64,000 nucleotides of DNA, taken from the NCBI GenBank assembly GCA_963832365.1, contig CAWHUL010000030.1:62001-126000 (forward strand), given 5' to 3'. This DNA comes from CAWBRT01 sp963832365. GTDB taxonomy: Bacteria > Acidobacteriota > Terriglobia > Terriglobales > Acidobacteriaceae. Below, piece by piece: positions 1 through 8,684 of the stretch; position 1 is the first letter of the stretch; every line of letters begins with the position of its first letter. The notes under the pieces were generated by a model. The model searched no databases and was not told the origin of the DNA. It was given only the letters and a program-made list of their open reading frames with translations. Both the position numbers and the translations under genes were made by a program.

Positions 1-28
1 CCGGCGTTCACTTGAGGGAGTAGTTGGA

Positions 29-586
29 ATGAAATGGTGGAAGGCAATTTTGCTCGCGTGCTTTGCCGCGGGATCGTTGGCTGCCGAACACGGGCAGTTT
101 TCCGCGGTGAATCAAGCGATACACATTGCCGGAACAGTCGCCGCGCAAAACTCCCTGCTTCGCATTCTGAGTCCCGTGCCAAGCCAGCAACTCAGCACAA
201 GTTACGTGGACGTGAATTACGAACTCGTGAACCCCGGTGTCAGCGGCGGATCGCCGGATTTTCAGGTCCAGCTTGATGGTCGCGAGCCGGTCTCAACCAA
301 AGATACGACGTACACGTTTACGGGACTCACTCCGGGCGAGCATACGGTCGTCGTTCAAGTTGTGGATGCCAATGGGACTCCGGTCACGGGCGGACGTTCG
401 ACGGTAGTGTTTTTCGTAGTCGCGGGCGGATCGCAGCAGCCGGGTACGCGGGCACCGGGCATGACGGCCAACAATAGCGAACCGCCGGATCTCGCTCCCG
501 CATCGAGCACGCTGCCGTTGCTCTCCATCATTGGATTTGGAGTTCTTGTGGGCGGCGTAGCCTCCGCCTTGCGAACCCGCGGATAG
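29..586 (+). CDS. Exported/membrane-anchored protein of unknown function
   Basis: A 185-residue protein with an N-terminal signal peptide (about residues 1-19, MKWWKAILLACFAAGSLAA) and a single hydrophobic helix near the C-terminus (about 163-181), followed by a short basic tail. The middle (about 45-130) is beta-rich with a run FTGLTPGEHTVVVQV that resembles Ig-like domains of exported bacterial proteins. This suggests a periplasm-facing domain tethered by a C-terminal helix. The start is supported by GAGGGAG at 14-20. I do not recognise a specific family. The next gene is convergent, with only a few bases between them. Confidence 0.7.
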   Translation: MKWWKAILLACFAAGSLAAEHGQFSAVNQAIHIAGTVAAQNSLLRILSPVPSQQLSTSYVDVNYELVNPGVSGGSPDFQVQLDGREPVSTKDTTYTFTGLTPGEHTVVVQVVDANGTPVTGGRSTVVFFVVAGGSQQPGTRAPGMTANNSEPPDLAPASSTLPLLSIIGFGVLVGGVASALRTRG

Positions 587-592
587 GCCGCT

Positions 593-1102
593 CTATGTAT
601 TTCGGCGCGTAGGGTGGGACCGGGATTTCTTAGGCGGCGTCTTCTTCAAACTTGCAGCTTTTTGATGTTTGCGCATTTCCTTCCTTGAATACATCGTTCC
701 GCGACAATTTGGAGTGCCGCAAGTGCATGGCGCATCGCCTTCTCCATCGTACAGAAAATAGTCGTAAGTCAGCTCTTCGCCGGCAACGATGTCGTGCATC
801 GCGGAGATCCAGACGCGCCCTTCCTCGTCTTCCTCGGTCTCGCAGTTCGAATCGCAGCAGTGGTTCACATACATGGCCATTCCGTAGCCATCGATAACCT
901 TGGAACCGTCACCGAATCCGAATAGGTATGTATAGGGGCGATGCTTGTAGAACTCATCGGCGGCCTCGTGCGCCATGCGCTCGCCTGTGTACTCCAGGAT
1001 TCTGGTTCCCTTACGAATGTTCTCGAGGGTGAACACTCCTACTGCGTGGATAGGAGAGGATCGGACGATTAGTCGCATGGGTTGATTTCGCTGATTGCGC
1101 AA
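593..1102 (-). CDS. SET domain protein (putative lysine methyltransferase)
   Basis: A 169-residue protein that is almost entirely a SET domain, the SAM-dependent lysine methyltransferase fold common in eukaryotes and scattered in bacteria. Visible hallmarks are the opening HAVGVFTLENIRKGTRILEYTGE, the pseudoknot segment MYVNHCCDSNCE (canonical NHxCxxN-type), the catalytic-pocket run GEELTYDYF, and a post-SET cysteine cluster CTCGTPNCRG that would bind zinc. The C-terminus is a lysine/arginine-rich tail (about 145-169). An internal Met at 1078 (MRLIVRSSP) is an equally plausible start. Its substrate is unknown and the neighbours give no clue. Confidence 0.88.
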   Translation of the reverse strand: MRNQRNQPMRLIVRSSPIHAVGVFTLENIRKGTRILEYTGERMAHEAADEFYKHRPYTYLFGFGDGSKVIDGYGMAMYVNHCCDSNCETEEDEEGRVWISAMHDIVAGEELTYDYFLYDGEGDAPCTCGTPNCRGTMYSRKEMRKHQKAASLKKTPPKKSRSHPTRRNT

Positions 1103-1197
1103 AGCACGAGCGCCGCGCGGGTGCTGAAAACGAATCTAGCACATTGCGTCTCAGACGTTGAAATTGCGGATTTGAAGCCGTGCCGAGGGCAGCAGGG

Positions 1198-2214
1198 TTA
1201 AGCTGGCTGGGGAAGGCTAATGCGAGGCAGCTTCTGACAGGCGAGGCGGAGTTCCTCCAGACGGGCAGGTTCTACGTTGACGAACTCGAAACCGTAGTGC
1301 GAACCCGATCGCCGGCGGACGGTGGACTGGGCGGCAAAATCAGAATCTTTGTCGGACAGGCGAAAACACACCTCGGCGAGTTCTCCGGGTACAAGATCCT
1401 CAGCCAACTCCACACCCAATCCGAGTTCGCTGATATCCGTAATTCTGCCTTGCATGTTGATGGAAAGGCCGGAGCGACGAAGCAATATCGAAACCGGCGT
1501 GTCAAGGGTATAGCGTGCCGCTTGTCTTGCCAGTGGCCAGCGAACCTGATTGCCCGCGCCAATCATCTCCTCCACCACGGTCAGCAACTCGTGCCGGGAA
1601 TTAGATTTGTTTATGAATCCGTCGGCTTGGTTGAGCAAAGTTTCAGGAATCCGCCCTGGGTTATTGCTGAGCAGCATGATCCGGGTGTGAGGCGAATTCA
1701 GGCGCACGAAGCTGATGAAATCCTCCGGCTCGTTGTGTCCTGATTGAACATCCATGATAAGCAGGTCGAAGGCCGATTCCTGGAAGACTGCCATGCCCTG
1801 GCGCCAGTCTGTCTGGCACACCAGTTCGTAACCGGCGGTTTCAAGGTGAGAGCGCTCCAGTGCCTGCTCTGACGGGTAGGCCTCGATGCACAGAATGCGT
1901 TTGCGAGTGTGCCCGCCTACCTCGACGCAGCGAAGTCCGATCTGCCCTTCGAGGTCGGTATTCGGCCCGCCCACCCACAAGACCTGAAAGCGCGCGCGCC
2001 GGTCGCCTTGCTGCACGGCAAGAATAGATCCCGGAGCGACTTCGGAGCTGACCCCGGTGAGCCGTGCGCCCGCGATGGAAATATCCAGCGTTTGCGCCTG
2101 CTCCATGAAAGCGCGTCCAGAGCGGTCATAGCCAAATACCATGGTAGGCATCTGCAAGGGAAACCTTGGTTCTCGCCGATCCGTTCTGGTTGGCTCTTGT
2201 TGCATCATTTGCAC
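1198..2214 (-). CDS. PilZ - response regulator receiver - PilZ protein
   Basis: A 338-residue cytoplasmic signalling protein with three segments. Residues about 12-100 form an N-terminal PilZ-like domain (RREPRFPLQMP, DISIAGARL). Residues about 105-225 form a receiver domain opening KRILCIEAYPS, with the phospho-acceptor Asp in LLIMDVQSG and the conserved Lys in GFINKSNS. Residues about 230-330 form a second PilZ-like domain (DTPVSILLRRSG, DISELGLGVELAE). PilZ domains bind cyclic di-GMP, so the protein could join phosphorelay and c-di-GMP inputs. The receiver has a weakened acidic pocket (IEAY where DD is usual). No kinase is adjacent. PilZ assignment is strong for the C-terminal domain and moderate for the first. 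Confidence 0.8.
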   Translation of the reverse strand: MQMMQQEPTRTDRREPRFPLQMPTMVFGYDRSGRAFMEQAQTLDISIAGARLTGVSSEVAPGSILAVQQGDRRARFQVLWVGGPNTDLEGQIGLRCVEVGGHTRKRILCIEAYPSEQALERSHLETAGYELVCQTDWRQGMAVFQESAFDLLIMDVQSGHNEPEDFISFVRLNSPHTRIMLLSNNPGRIPETLLNQADGFINKSNSRHELLTVVEEMIGAGNQVRWPLARQAARYTLDTPVSILLRRSGLSINMQGRITDISELGLGVELAEDLVPGELAEVCFRLSDKDSDFAAQSTVRRRSGSHYGFEFVNVEPARLEELRLACQKLPRISLPQPA

Positions 2215-2322
2215 TGCAAGTAATGTATCAACGTTTGCGTGAAAGATAGTCTTTTTTTGCCTTTCAAGGGTGACTAAAGAGGTAACGGAAGGCGATGTAC
2301 CGGCAGCGGTGCGCTATGATGT

Positions 2323-2943
2323 TTGTCAACCTTTATGGTGCGCATCCTGCCAGTTATTATCCTCGCTCTTGCGCTGGCGCTTCCTCGCGCAGGCAGCTAT
2401 CTGGTGGTTGATCGCCCGTTACCCTCCGATGCCGCGGTGGTGCTTGCGGGCGATTGGGGCGATAGCCGCGTGAACCGTGGTCTACAAGTACTGAATACGG
2501 GGCTCGTCCACGAACTCCTTCTCGATGCCGACAACCGCAGCCCGCTATTCGGCAGAACGCTGACCCAGATTGCTCAAGCCTACCTGCAAACGCTGCCACC
2601 GGAGGAGGCTGCCCGCATTCACGTCTGCCCCCTCACGGCGAGATCGACGGTCGCCGAGTCGGCAGAGGTGGCACGATGCCTCTTACCGCTGCATCCGCGT
2701 CGCGTGTTGATCGTGACTTCCGACTTCCACACCCGGCGGGCACTCTCGATTTTCCAGCGGAGACTACCGCAATACGAGTGGTCGGTCGCAGCCTCGCACG
2801 ATGAAGCCGAGTTCCGGCAGGATTACTGGAATAATCGGGAATGGATCAAGACAACGCTGCAGGAGTGGCAGAAACTTGTTTACTGGGAACTGGTGGAGCG
2901 CTGGAAGAGCCCGGGCGCTCGCCTGGCAGCAAGCGCCCGCTGA
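2323..2943 (+). CDS. YdcF/SanA/ElyC family protein (DUF218)
   Basis: A 206-residue protein with an N-terminal hydrophobic segment (about 5-22) followed by a DUF218 domain. Family features visible are DAAVVLAGDWGDSRVNRGLQVL near the start of the domain, the ARSTVAESAEVARCL segment, and VLIVTSDFHTRRALSIF, the conserved TSxxHxxRa block. Members are inner-membrane-anchored proteins linked to envelope or cell-wall precursor homeostasis, but the reaction is not settled. The listed start is TTG at 2323. An ATG at 2335 (MVRILPVII) is a likely alternative, and neither has a clear ribosome site. Confidence 0.8.
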   Translation: MSTFMVRILPVIILALALALPRAGSYLVVDRPLPSDAAVVLAGDWGDSRVNRGLQVLNTGLVHELLLDADNRSPLFGRTLTQIAQAYLQTLPPEEAARIHVCPLTARSTVAESAEVARCLLPLHPRRVLIVTSDFHTRRALSIFQRRLPQYEWSVAASHDEAEFRQDYWNNREWIKTTLQEWQKLVYWELVERWKSPGARLAASAR

Positions 2944-3006
2944 AGCAGTGTCCGAGTGGCCAGTCTCGTGTCCCGGAAATACCTGCCACAACTAACTTCC
3001 ACGGGC

Positions 3007-3139
3007 GTGTCATGTTGAGCGTAGCGAAACATCCCATGAAAACTGCCCCAACCCGCGCCGCTCTGAGCTTCTATATGTCCTTCGGCTGCGTCTCAGCTCC
3101 GAGCCGTGCTGGGAGCCTTCGCTGCGCTCAGGACGACAC
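3007..3139. repeat. MITE-like element with GTGTCAT-type terminal inverted repeats
   Basis: The left end GTGTCATGTTGAGCGTAGCG and the right end (reverse complement GTGTCGTCCTGAGCGCAGCG) are imperfect 20-base inverted repeats bounding a 133-base stretch with no gene. The same terminal motif occurs at 5712-5836 and 34749-34849. Confidence 0.7.
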
Positions 3140-3181
3140 CTCTGCGGAACAGTTCTTCAGCAGCCTGCTAGATCCCACAAA

Positions 3182-4012
3182 TTAATTGCTCTGGGGTTGA
3201 ATTGTTTTAGGTGCGCTCAGGTAGCCGCTCACCGAATCCTTGTCGACCTTGAAGATGACAACCTCGCAAAGGCTGCGATCGCGACCGGTATAAAACTGAA
3301 GTGGTTCGTTCGCGGTGCGGTCCTTCTTCTCGATAATGCGGTCATCAGCGATGACGTTGAGCGTAAACTTCGACTTCTTTGGGTCTGTCTTCTTCAGTTG
3401 CATGCTGACGGTTGAAACCGGCTGGCGCTGGCTTCTGCGCAGCGTGAACTCGAAGTAGTTGCGATCGCCCTTGTGCTTCAGCAGTTCGAGCTCGTTGTGG
3501 TTGCGGGCCACGAGGCCGCTCTGGAGACCGAGGTCGCCGATAGCTTTTTCCAGCTTGGCTTTGGTCGCATCAAGATCGGAGCGCGTGCTGGCGATATCCT
3601 GCTTGGCGCCTCCCAGATCGGTCCTTACGCCGGTCACATCACCGGAAACCGCCGAAACCTGTTGCTGGGTCTTTCTCTGCTCCGCCGTTAGCTTTGCCTC
3701 AGCCTGCTGCTGTTGCCGACGCAACTCCGCGGTGCGGCGCTCAATCTCCTCCTGTGTCATGCCGACCTTCGAGCCGAGAGCTTGCACCGACTCCGACATC
3801 GTCTTGTTCGTCATGTGCAATTTGTCGCGGAGTTCCTTGTTGGAGGCCTCGATCGTTTGCTGTTTTGCCTCCAGACCTTGCACGCGGCTGCGCAGGCTAA
3901 ACAGCAGGAAAAGCGACACAACCACATAGATAGCGGCAACTCCGATCAGCACGTTGCGCAACATGGTGTCGTTCTTCGCGGCCTGTTCCGACGCGGTTTC
4001 TTCTCCTAACAT
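3182..4012 (-). CDS. Membrane-anchored coiled-coil protein, unknown function
   Basis: A 276-residue protein with one N-terminal transmembrane helix (about residues 19-42, LIGVAAIYVVVSLFLLFSL), a long charged Gln/Glu/Lys-rich coiled coil (about 45-160), and a C-terminal globular part (about 180-270) rich in beta strands. The coiled coil carries repeated RRQQQQAEAKL-like heptads. It probably sits in the inner membrane with a long periplasmic or cytoplasmic stalk. It resembles acidobacterial hypothetical proteins, and no catalytic motif is visible. It is separated by about 90 bases from the esterase gene upstream on the same strand. Confidence 0.7.
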   Translation of the reverse strand: MLGEETASEQAAKNDTMLRNVLIGVAAIYVVVSLFLLFSLRSRVQGLEAKQQTIEASNKELRDKLHMTNKTMSESVQALGSKVGMTQEEIERRTAELRRQQQQAEAKLTAEQRKTQQQVSAVSGDVTGVRTDLGGAKQDIASTRSDLDATKAKLEKAIGDLGLQSGLVARNHNELELLKHKGDRNYFEFTLRRSQRQPVSTVSMQLKKTDPKKSKFTLNVIADDRIIEKKDRTANEPLQFYTGRDRSLCEVVIFKVDKDSVSGYLSAPKTIQPQSN

Positions 4013-4105
4013 GGAATAACTCCTTCGTCTGTCAGTATTCTAGGATTGTTCCAGCAGCATTATCGAGTGTCAATCAGAGAAAGAGCCGGGATTCGCCCTT
4101 CAACG

Positions 4106-5638
4106 TTACTCGTGGTGCTGGACTTGCGAGACGGAGTACATCTCTTTCGCGATGCGGATAGACAACTCGCCCTTGTAGAGGTCGAAGTGGGTGCGGCCGG
4201 GTAGATAGGTGAATGCTGCATCCGCCCCAAGGCTCTTCAGTTGTTGTTCGAGCAGGCCCACGGATGTCTCCAGGTGGAAGCTGTCGGCGGTTCCGACAAA
4301 GATATGGATCTTGCCTTTCAGCTTCGGGCCGAGCGTCGTCCAGTGCTCGCGCAGAATGCGGGAAATGTCGTACTTCTCCCATGCATGCGCGACCGTGGGA
4401 TCGATTTCGCCGGTAACGCGATTGAACAACGGCAATGGCCTGCCGTCACCGCCGCGCGGGCTGAAGACCCATTCGAAAGATGACATCTGGCCGCCGTAGT
4501 CGCCGAGCACGCGCTCCTGTTGAGCGTAGTCGCGAAGTGACTCGACGTCTTTGCCATGCATCCGGACCAGCATCCGCGGCGAGCCGTCGGGCTTCAGGTA
4601 GATGTTGCTTCCGGGCTTCGCGCCGGCAATGTCGGGTCCGGCGAAGTTGCGGAAGTCAACCGGATCGGGCGAAGTGGCCCAAGTGCCGCCGAAAAAATCC
4701 GGGTGCGTGATTTGCAGCCACAGCGCGGCCCAGCCTCCCGACGAATGTCCGGTGACAAAGCGCCCTGCGGGCTTGGCCTCCATGCGGTACTTCGCCTCCA
4801 GCCAGGGAATCAGTTCAGTCACCAGGGCAGTTCCCCAGGGTCCGTTATTGACCGAGTCGGCGAACTCGTGAGTGCCCGTGGGCACAGATTCGTCGAGCAG
4901 CACGTAGATCATTTCCGGCGCCCGCCGGTCGGACATTTCCTTCAAGACTTCGTCGCCGAAGGAGCTCGGGAGATCGGCTGCGATGGCCCCAAAGCCGGGG
5001 ATGAGATACACGGTTGGAAAGCGGCGGGACGTGCCAGTGTAGCTTGGTGGCAACACGACGACGGCACGCATGTGAATCGGGCGTCCGTGGAAGCCGGAGA
5101 GCAGGGGACTGGTGAAGTCGACCCATTCCATTCCCGGCGGAAGCGCAGGCGTCTTTTGCTGCGGCACGCGTTCGTCCAGCGTGAGCCGCACGCTGCCGGC
5201 TGTCCCTGGATTGAAAGTCCCGAGCGCGACGGCCTTCATCCGGAGATCGCCGGCGGTGAAGAACCGATAGGCGGCGTTATGATCGACGTCCAGCATTGCC
5301 ATGGCGTAGTAATCGCCCGGTGGCGCGGTGGAGAGCGGAGCCGGAAACGCTAATTCGTCGGCGTCGACCACTACGGTCTGCCCAGGCAACACGCCATTGA
5401 TCTCACGAGCCGCAATCCAGGTTTTGCGGGCGGTGGCTCCGAATCCAGGTGTAAGAAAGCCCCACTGAGGCTCACGTTTGCTGAGCAATACGAGCAACCG
5501 TCCCGAGACAGGAGCAGTTCCCAGCGCGCGAGAAATCGTGACTTCAAAACGTAAAGGGTGCGGCGCCGCCTGTTGACCGACGGCGGCCAGCGACAGAAGC
5601 AGCAGAACGATAACTGCGCGTGGCGCGAAGCGTTTCAT
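4106..5638 (-). CDS. Exported esterase-like alpha/beta hydrolase (esterase D family)
   Basis: A 510-residue protein with a signal peptide (about 1-21, ending AAVGQQA). The C-terminal part (about 180-480) is a putative-esterase alpha/beta hydrolase domain: RFPTVYLIPGFGA near its start, the nucleophile elbow GHSSGGWAALWL at about residue 295, and a late HF segment (LPGRTHFDLY) that can supply the catalytic His. The N-terminal 150 residues look like a beta-sandwich accessory domain. It is expected to act on ester substrates outside the cytoplasm, with unknown substrate. Downstream neighbours do not form an obvious pathway. Confidence 0.8.
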   Translation of the reverse strand: MKRFAPRAVIVLLLLSLAAVGQQAAPHPLRFEVTISRALGTAPVSGRLLVLLSKREPQWGFLTPGFGATARKTWIAAREINGVLPGQTVVVDADELAFPAPLSTAPPGDYYAMAMLDVDHNAAYRFFTAGDLRMKAVALGTFNPGTAGSVRLTLDERVPQQKTPALPPGMEWVDFTSPLLSGFHGRPIHMRAVVVLPPSYTGTSRRFPTVYLIPGFGAIAADLPSSFGDEVLKEMSDRRAPEMIYVLLDESVPTGTHEFADSVNNGPWGTALVTELIPWLEAKYRMEAKPAGRFVTGHSSGGWAALWLQITHPDFFGGTWATSPDPVDFRNFAGPDIAGAKPGSNIYLKPDGSPRMLVRMHGKDVESLRDYAQQERVLGDYGGQMSSFEWVFSPRGGDGRPLPLFNRVTGEIDPTVAHAWEKYDISRILREHWTTLGPKLKGKIHIFVGTADSFHLETSVGLLEQQLKSLGADAAFTYLPGRTHFDLYKGELSIRIAKEMYSVSQVQHHE

Positions 5639-5711
5639 CCGGGAGCTATTCTAAAGCGATTTCAGAGTCAGCGTATCCGTGATTGTCGGCGCGGCGCAAA
5701 AATTCGCGTAA

Positions 5712-5836
5712 CTAATTCTTAGGGTGTCATTCTGAGCGCAGCGAAGAATCCCAGCGAGTCGCCGGGCCGAAGCACGGCCGAGAGTTTCATATAGAAGATC
5801 TGGGTTTTCGGAGCCATCATGGGACACCCTAATTAG
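5712..5836. repeat. MITE-like element, 125 bp, with terminal inverted repeats
   Basis: The left end CTAATTCTTAGGGTGTCAT is matched in inverted orientation by the right end GGGACACCCTAATTAG (3-base indel). Just inside the left end is TCTGAGCGCAGCGAAGAATC, the motif shared with 3007-3139 and 34749-34849. The rest of the 5639-6128 gap holds only this element and the palindrome at 6024-6064. Confidence 0.7.
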
Positions 5837-6023
5837 CGGTCGGCGCGGTGTCCGGAACACAAAATTAAGGCGGGCTTGGTCTGCCCGCCTGTTTCGCGGT
5901 GTGCCGAAGGGCAGTGACCGCGATGCAACTCGCATAAATTCCGCCAGCAACGCTTGCCTCTACTTATATCGGCACCGCAGCTTGAAAACTTTAACGCCAG
6001 CCCAGCTGTCCCCGCTGTGATGT

Positions 6024-6064
6024 CCCAGGTCAGCCCGAAGAACGGGCGGGACCTGGGGCACCCG
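6024..6064. repeat. Dispersed palindrome of the GGGGCACCCG family
   Basis: An imperfect hairpin: CCCAGGTC and GACCTGGG form the outer stem and AGCCCG/CGGGCG the inner one, followed by GGCACCCG. Related copies occur at 39801, 50945, 54599, 56312, 58570, 59181, 60426 and 60480. Confidence 0.75.
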
Positions 6065-6128
6065 TTCCACTTTCTGCGCACCGATTCATCATTCAGGTAA
6101 GAAATCGAACCCTTCCTGACCGTTGGGC

Positions 6129-7478
6129 TCAACGCTTGTCATTCAACACCTGCTCCACGGTTACGATATCGACCAGCCCTAAGCAGCCGTAGATCGCCGG
6201 AAGAACGCGCTCGGGAGGATACTTTCGCCGCAACTCGGCCACCCTTTCGGTGCCGGAGCGGTAAGCCGGCAGGTACATGCGTCCGAGCAGGGGATGCCGT
6301 CCCCAGGCTCCCGAGAGCTTATCGGCACGCTCTTCGCTGACCAGAAAATCGCGGCGCAAAATCGGTGCGACCTCTTCTTTCTTCCGGCCTTCGCCCCAGG
6401 TCAAAAACGACGATTGATTCTTGGCGTCGTCCTGAAGCAGGGCGAGAAGCACCCCGATCTGCAAATCTTCATCGGGCAACTGTTCGATTTCGGTTACGCC
6501 GTGCGCGATCAGGATGGCATTGTTGGCCAAGCCCTCGAAGAGAGTGGCCGCGCGCGTATTCATGGTCAGGACGGTTGCCTCGAAGCCCGCGAATCCGCGC
6601 ACGTACAGATTTTGCAGATAGGCAAAGGTGGTCACGTGTCCCGGCACAACTTCGTGGCTGATGAGTTGCTCGAACTCCGGCACGGAGATCTGAAGCGAAG
6701 CGTTGATCTCGTAGCTCGCTTCGTACTTCGGGCCGCCATCCGCGTTGCGGGCCCGGCCGACATAATTCATCGAACCGGAAAACCAGGCGTCCTTGATCGG
6801 CAGGAATTCGATGTTGGCCCGAGGAACGTGCGCCAGCTCCGCAGGCAGGTACGGCAGCAGATTGGCAACCGTCAAGCTGTCGAAGTAGGAGATGACGGCG
6901 GCCCCCAGAGCGCGGACGGATGCCATGGGGATCACCCGCTCTCGACGCCAGGCGTCGACGGCCTTCAAAAGACCGTCAGCCCCGGTGGTGGAGTAACCGG
7001 CCTTGCCGAGCAACTCGGCCAGACGCGCCCGCTTGCCTTGCGGCTGCGAAGGCTGCGGAGGCTTGCCAGTCGAGGCCTCGACGCAGCGCTCGTAGGGCAC
7101 CGGATCGCCCTTGCCGAGCATCTCCATCGCCAGATCCCACATAGCTTGCAGGCAAACGGCGAGCCCCGCGAGAAAGAGATCGCGCTCGGGGGCCGGGGAC
7201 TTCCGCGTGGACGTGCGCACGCCGGCAATGGCCGCCGGAATGTCCACTTGGCGCAGATAACTTTCGACGGCTTCGCGATCGACCTGCGGCCCGCAGACGC
7301 CGCCCGTCTCCCGCAAGCGCGCGGCGGCGAAAGCAGTGTAAGCATGCGGCAGCGGCTCATCGGCGAACCATGAGTCGGCAATAAACCGTCCGGCTCCGGA
7401 GGGGCACATGACATCGCCGCCCCAAAGTGTGTCGATGCCGATAATGGCTTCGGCAATCGAACGTCCAAGGTCGTCCAT
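6129..7478 (-). CDS. Putative zinc metallopeptidase-like protein (DUF885-like)
   Basis: A 449-residue protein without a signal peptide. It contains ISHEVVPGHVTTFAYL (about residues 282-297), an HExxPGH-type motif like that of DUF885/M32-like peptidases, and a downstream FEGLANNAIL segment that could supply the third ligand. The bulk is alpha-helical. Peptidase activity is inferred from the motif only. It starts 9 bases after the NATD1-type gene on the same strand, so the two are probably co-transcribed. Confidence 0.65.
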   Translation of the reverse strand: MDDLGRSIAEAIIGIDTLWGGDVMCPSGAGRFIADSWFADEPLPHAYTAFAAARLRETGGVCGPQVDREAVESYLRQVDIPAAIAGVRTSTRKSPAPERDLFLAGLAVCLQAMWDLAMEMLGKGDPVPYERCVEASTGKPPQPSQPQGKRARLAELLGKAGYSTTGADGLLKAVDAWRRERVIPMASVRALGAAVISYFDSLTVANLLPYLPAELAHVPRANIEFLPIKDAWFSGSMNYVGRARNADGGPKYEASYEINASLQISVPEFEQLISHEVVPGHVTTFAYLQNLYVRGFAGFEATVLTMNTRAATLFEGLANNAILIAHGVTEIEQLPDEDLQIGVLLALLQDDAKNQSSFLTWGEGRKKEEVAPILRRDFLVSEERADKLSGAWGRHPLLGRMYLPAYRSGTERVAELRRKYPPERVLPAIYGCLGLVDIVTVEQVLNDKR

Positions 7479-7487
7479 GGATGGTCC

Positions 7488-7793
7488 TCAGTGCGTGCCG
7501 GCGGATGGTTCGACCAGCGCCTGGTATTGCTGGTTCCGGCGAATATACGCGGCGACATAGGAGCAGCGCGGAACGACCGTAAGGCCCGACTCGCGGGCAT
7601 ACTCCAGGGCTGCTTTGACCAGTTTCGCACCCACACCGCCGCCGACCATCTCTGGCGGCACTTCCGTGTGCACAAGCACAATCGTGCGGTCTTGGAGACG
7701 GTAATCGAGCCGTGCCATTGATTCGCCCGAATGAAGCTCAAATCGATGGGCGCTCGTGTTGTTCAAGACCTCGGGAGATTCGGCGTCGTTCAT
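7488..7793 (-). CDS. Small GNAT-like N-acetyltransferase (NATD1/YjdJ type)
   Basis: A 101-residue protein matching the short GNAT-like family: SMARLDYRLQDRTIVLVHTEVP, then the acetyl-CoA loop GGGVGAKLVKAALEYARE, then the conserved end VVPRCSYVAAYIRRNQQY. The length is normal for the family (about 90-110). It is the first gene of a probable two-gene operon with the peptidase-like gene. A divergent thioesterase gene starts about 110 bases away. Confidence 0.88.
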   Translation of the reverse strand: MNDAESPEVLNNTSAHRFELHSGESMARLDYRLQDRTIVLVHTEVPPEMVGGGVGAKLVKAALEYARESGLTVVPRCSYVAAYIRRNQQYQALVEPSAGTH

Positions 7794-7900
7794 TGTGTCA
7801 CCCTTGCGGAGTTGCGGAAGAAACGCGGTGTCTCCGACATGCGCCGCGGTTGCGTGTGTTGGGGTGGATTTGCACCGGTGCGGGCGGCATGTAGGATAGT

Positions 7901-8407
7901 GTGGTTATGAAACCGCCCTCGATTTCTCCGCAAGAGATTTTAACTCTGAGTCCCGCCTGTTTGAAAATGACGGTGCCCGAAGCATACCGCGATGAAAACG
8001 GACACATGAACATGCGCTGGTACTTCGCAATCTTTGATGATGCGGGAGACGCTCTGCACGACCAGATCGGACTGACCCGCGAATACCACGGCTTGCACCG
8101 GACTGGCACCTTCGACCTGGAACATCATATGCACTTTCTGAGCGAGGTGAATCCGGGCGAAGATGTTGCTGTTTATATGAGATTCGTTGCGCGCTCGGCC
8201 AAGCGTCTGCACTACCTGATGTTCATGGTGAACGTAACGCAAGGCAAATTGTCCGCCATATTCGAGTGCATGAACGCATTCGCCGACCTCCAGGTGCGCA
8301 AGACAGCGCCATTCCCAGATGAGATAGCTCGGAAGATCGACGAGATCCTCGCGCGTCACGAGAAACTGAATTGGCCTCCCCCGCTGAGCGGTGCAATGCG
8401 GGTGTAG
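7901..8407 (+). CDS. Hotdog-fold acyl-CoA thioesterase family protein
   Basis: A 168-residue protein of the thioesterase/hotdog superfamily: VPEAYRDENGHMNMRWYFAIFDDAGDAL has the family's conserved D..GHMN..YY pattern at the start of the central helix, and later strands contain FDLEHHMHFLSEV and RLHYLMFMVNV. It should hydrolyse acyl thioesters in the cytoplasm, with unresolved chain specificity. The start is GTG at 7901 or ATG at 7907 (MKPPSIS). The ATG is a reasonable alternative. Confidence 0.8.
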   Translation: MVMKPPSISPQEILTLSPACLKMTVPEAYRDENGHMNMRWYFAIFDDAGDALHDQIGLTREYHGLHRTGTFDLEHHMHFLSEVNPGEDVAVYMRFVARSAKRLHYLMFMVNVTQGKLSAIFECMNAFADLQVRKTAPFPDEIARKIDEILARHEKLNWPPPLSGAMRV

Positions 8408-8568
8408 AACTGGTTGAATAAGTTTTTATTCGAAGGGACGCGTATTCAGCCGCGTCATTTAAGGCCCATGTAATGGCGCATGCTTCAGCCTTGAGGCATT
8501 TGCCAGTGCTCAGCGCGCTACAAAGGCACGAGAAGAGCAACGGCGATCGTGATGCGGGTGTTGCGCTG

Positions 8569-8597
8569 TTGACGCACTCTGCAAGCGCATTTATGAT
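8569..8597 (+). promoter_or_regulatory. Sigma-70 promoter for the split tRNA-Gln gene
   Basis: TTGACG (8569-8574), a 17-base spacer, and TATGAT (8592-8597). Each hexamer differs by one base from consensus. It lies about 50 bases before the tRNA 5' end, so it probably drove that gene before disruption. Confidence 0.65.
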
Positions 8598-8649
8598 TGA
8601 AAAGTCTTATCCGGCGCCTGATTTTCAACGACGGCGCGGTTCTCTCGCT

Positions 8650-8681
8650 TGCCCCCTCGTTCAACGGCAGGACACTGACTC
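8650..8681 (+). tRNA. tRNA-Gln(CUG), 5' half (gene interrupted in the anticodon)
   Basis: The acceptor strand TGCCCCC (8650-8656), D stem GTTC (8659-8662), D loop AACGGCA and D stem GGAC are followed by CTGA and the start of the anticodon loop CTC (8679-8681). The acceptor strand pairs perfectly with GGGGGCA at the end of the 3' half near 12375-12381, 3.7 kb away. After 8681 the sequence becomes element DNA, with no T arm. Compared with a canonical tRNA-Gln, one base of the anticodon stem and one loop base appear missing, as expected of a decaying fragment. Confidence 0.8.
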
Positions 8682-8684
8682 GGA

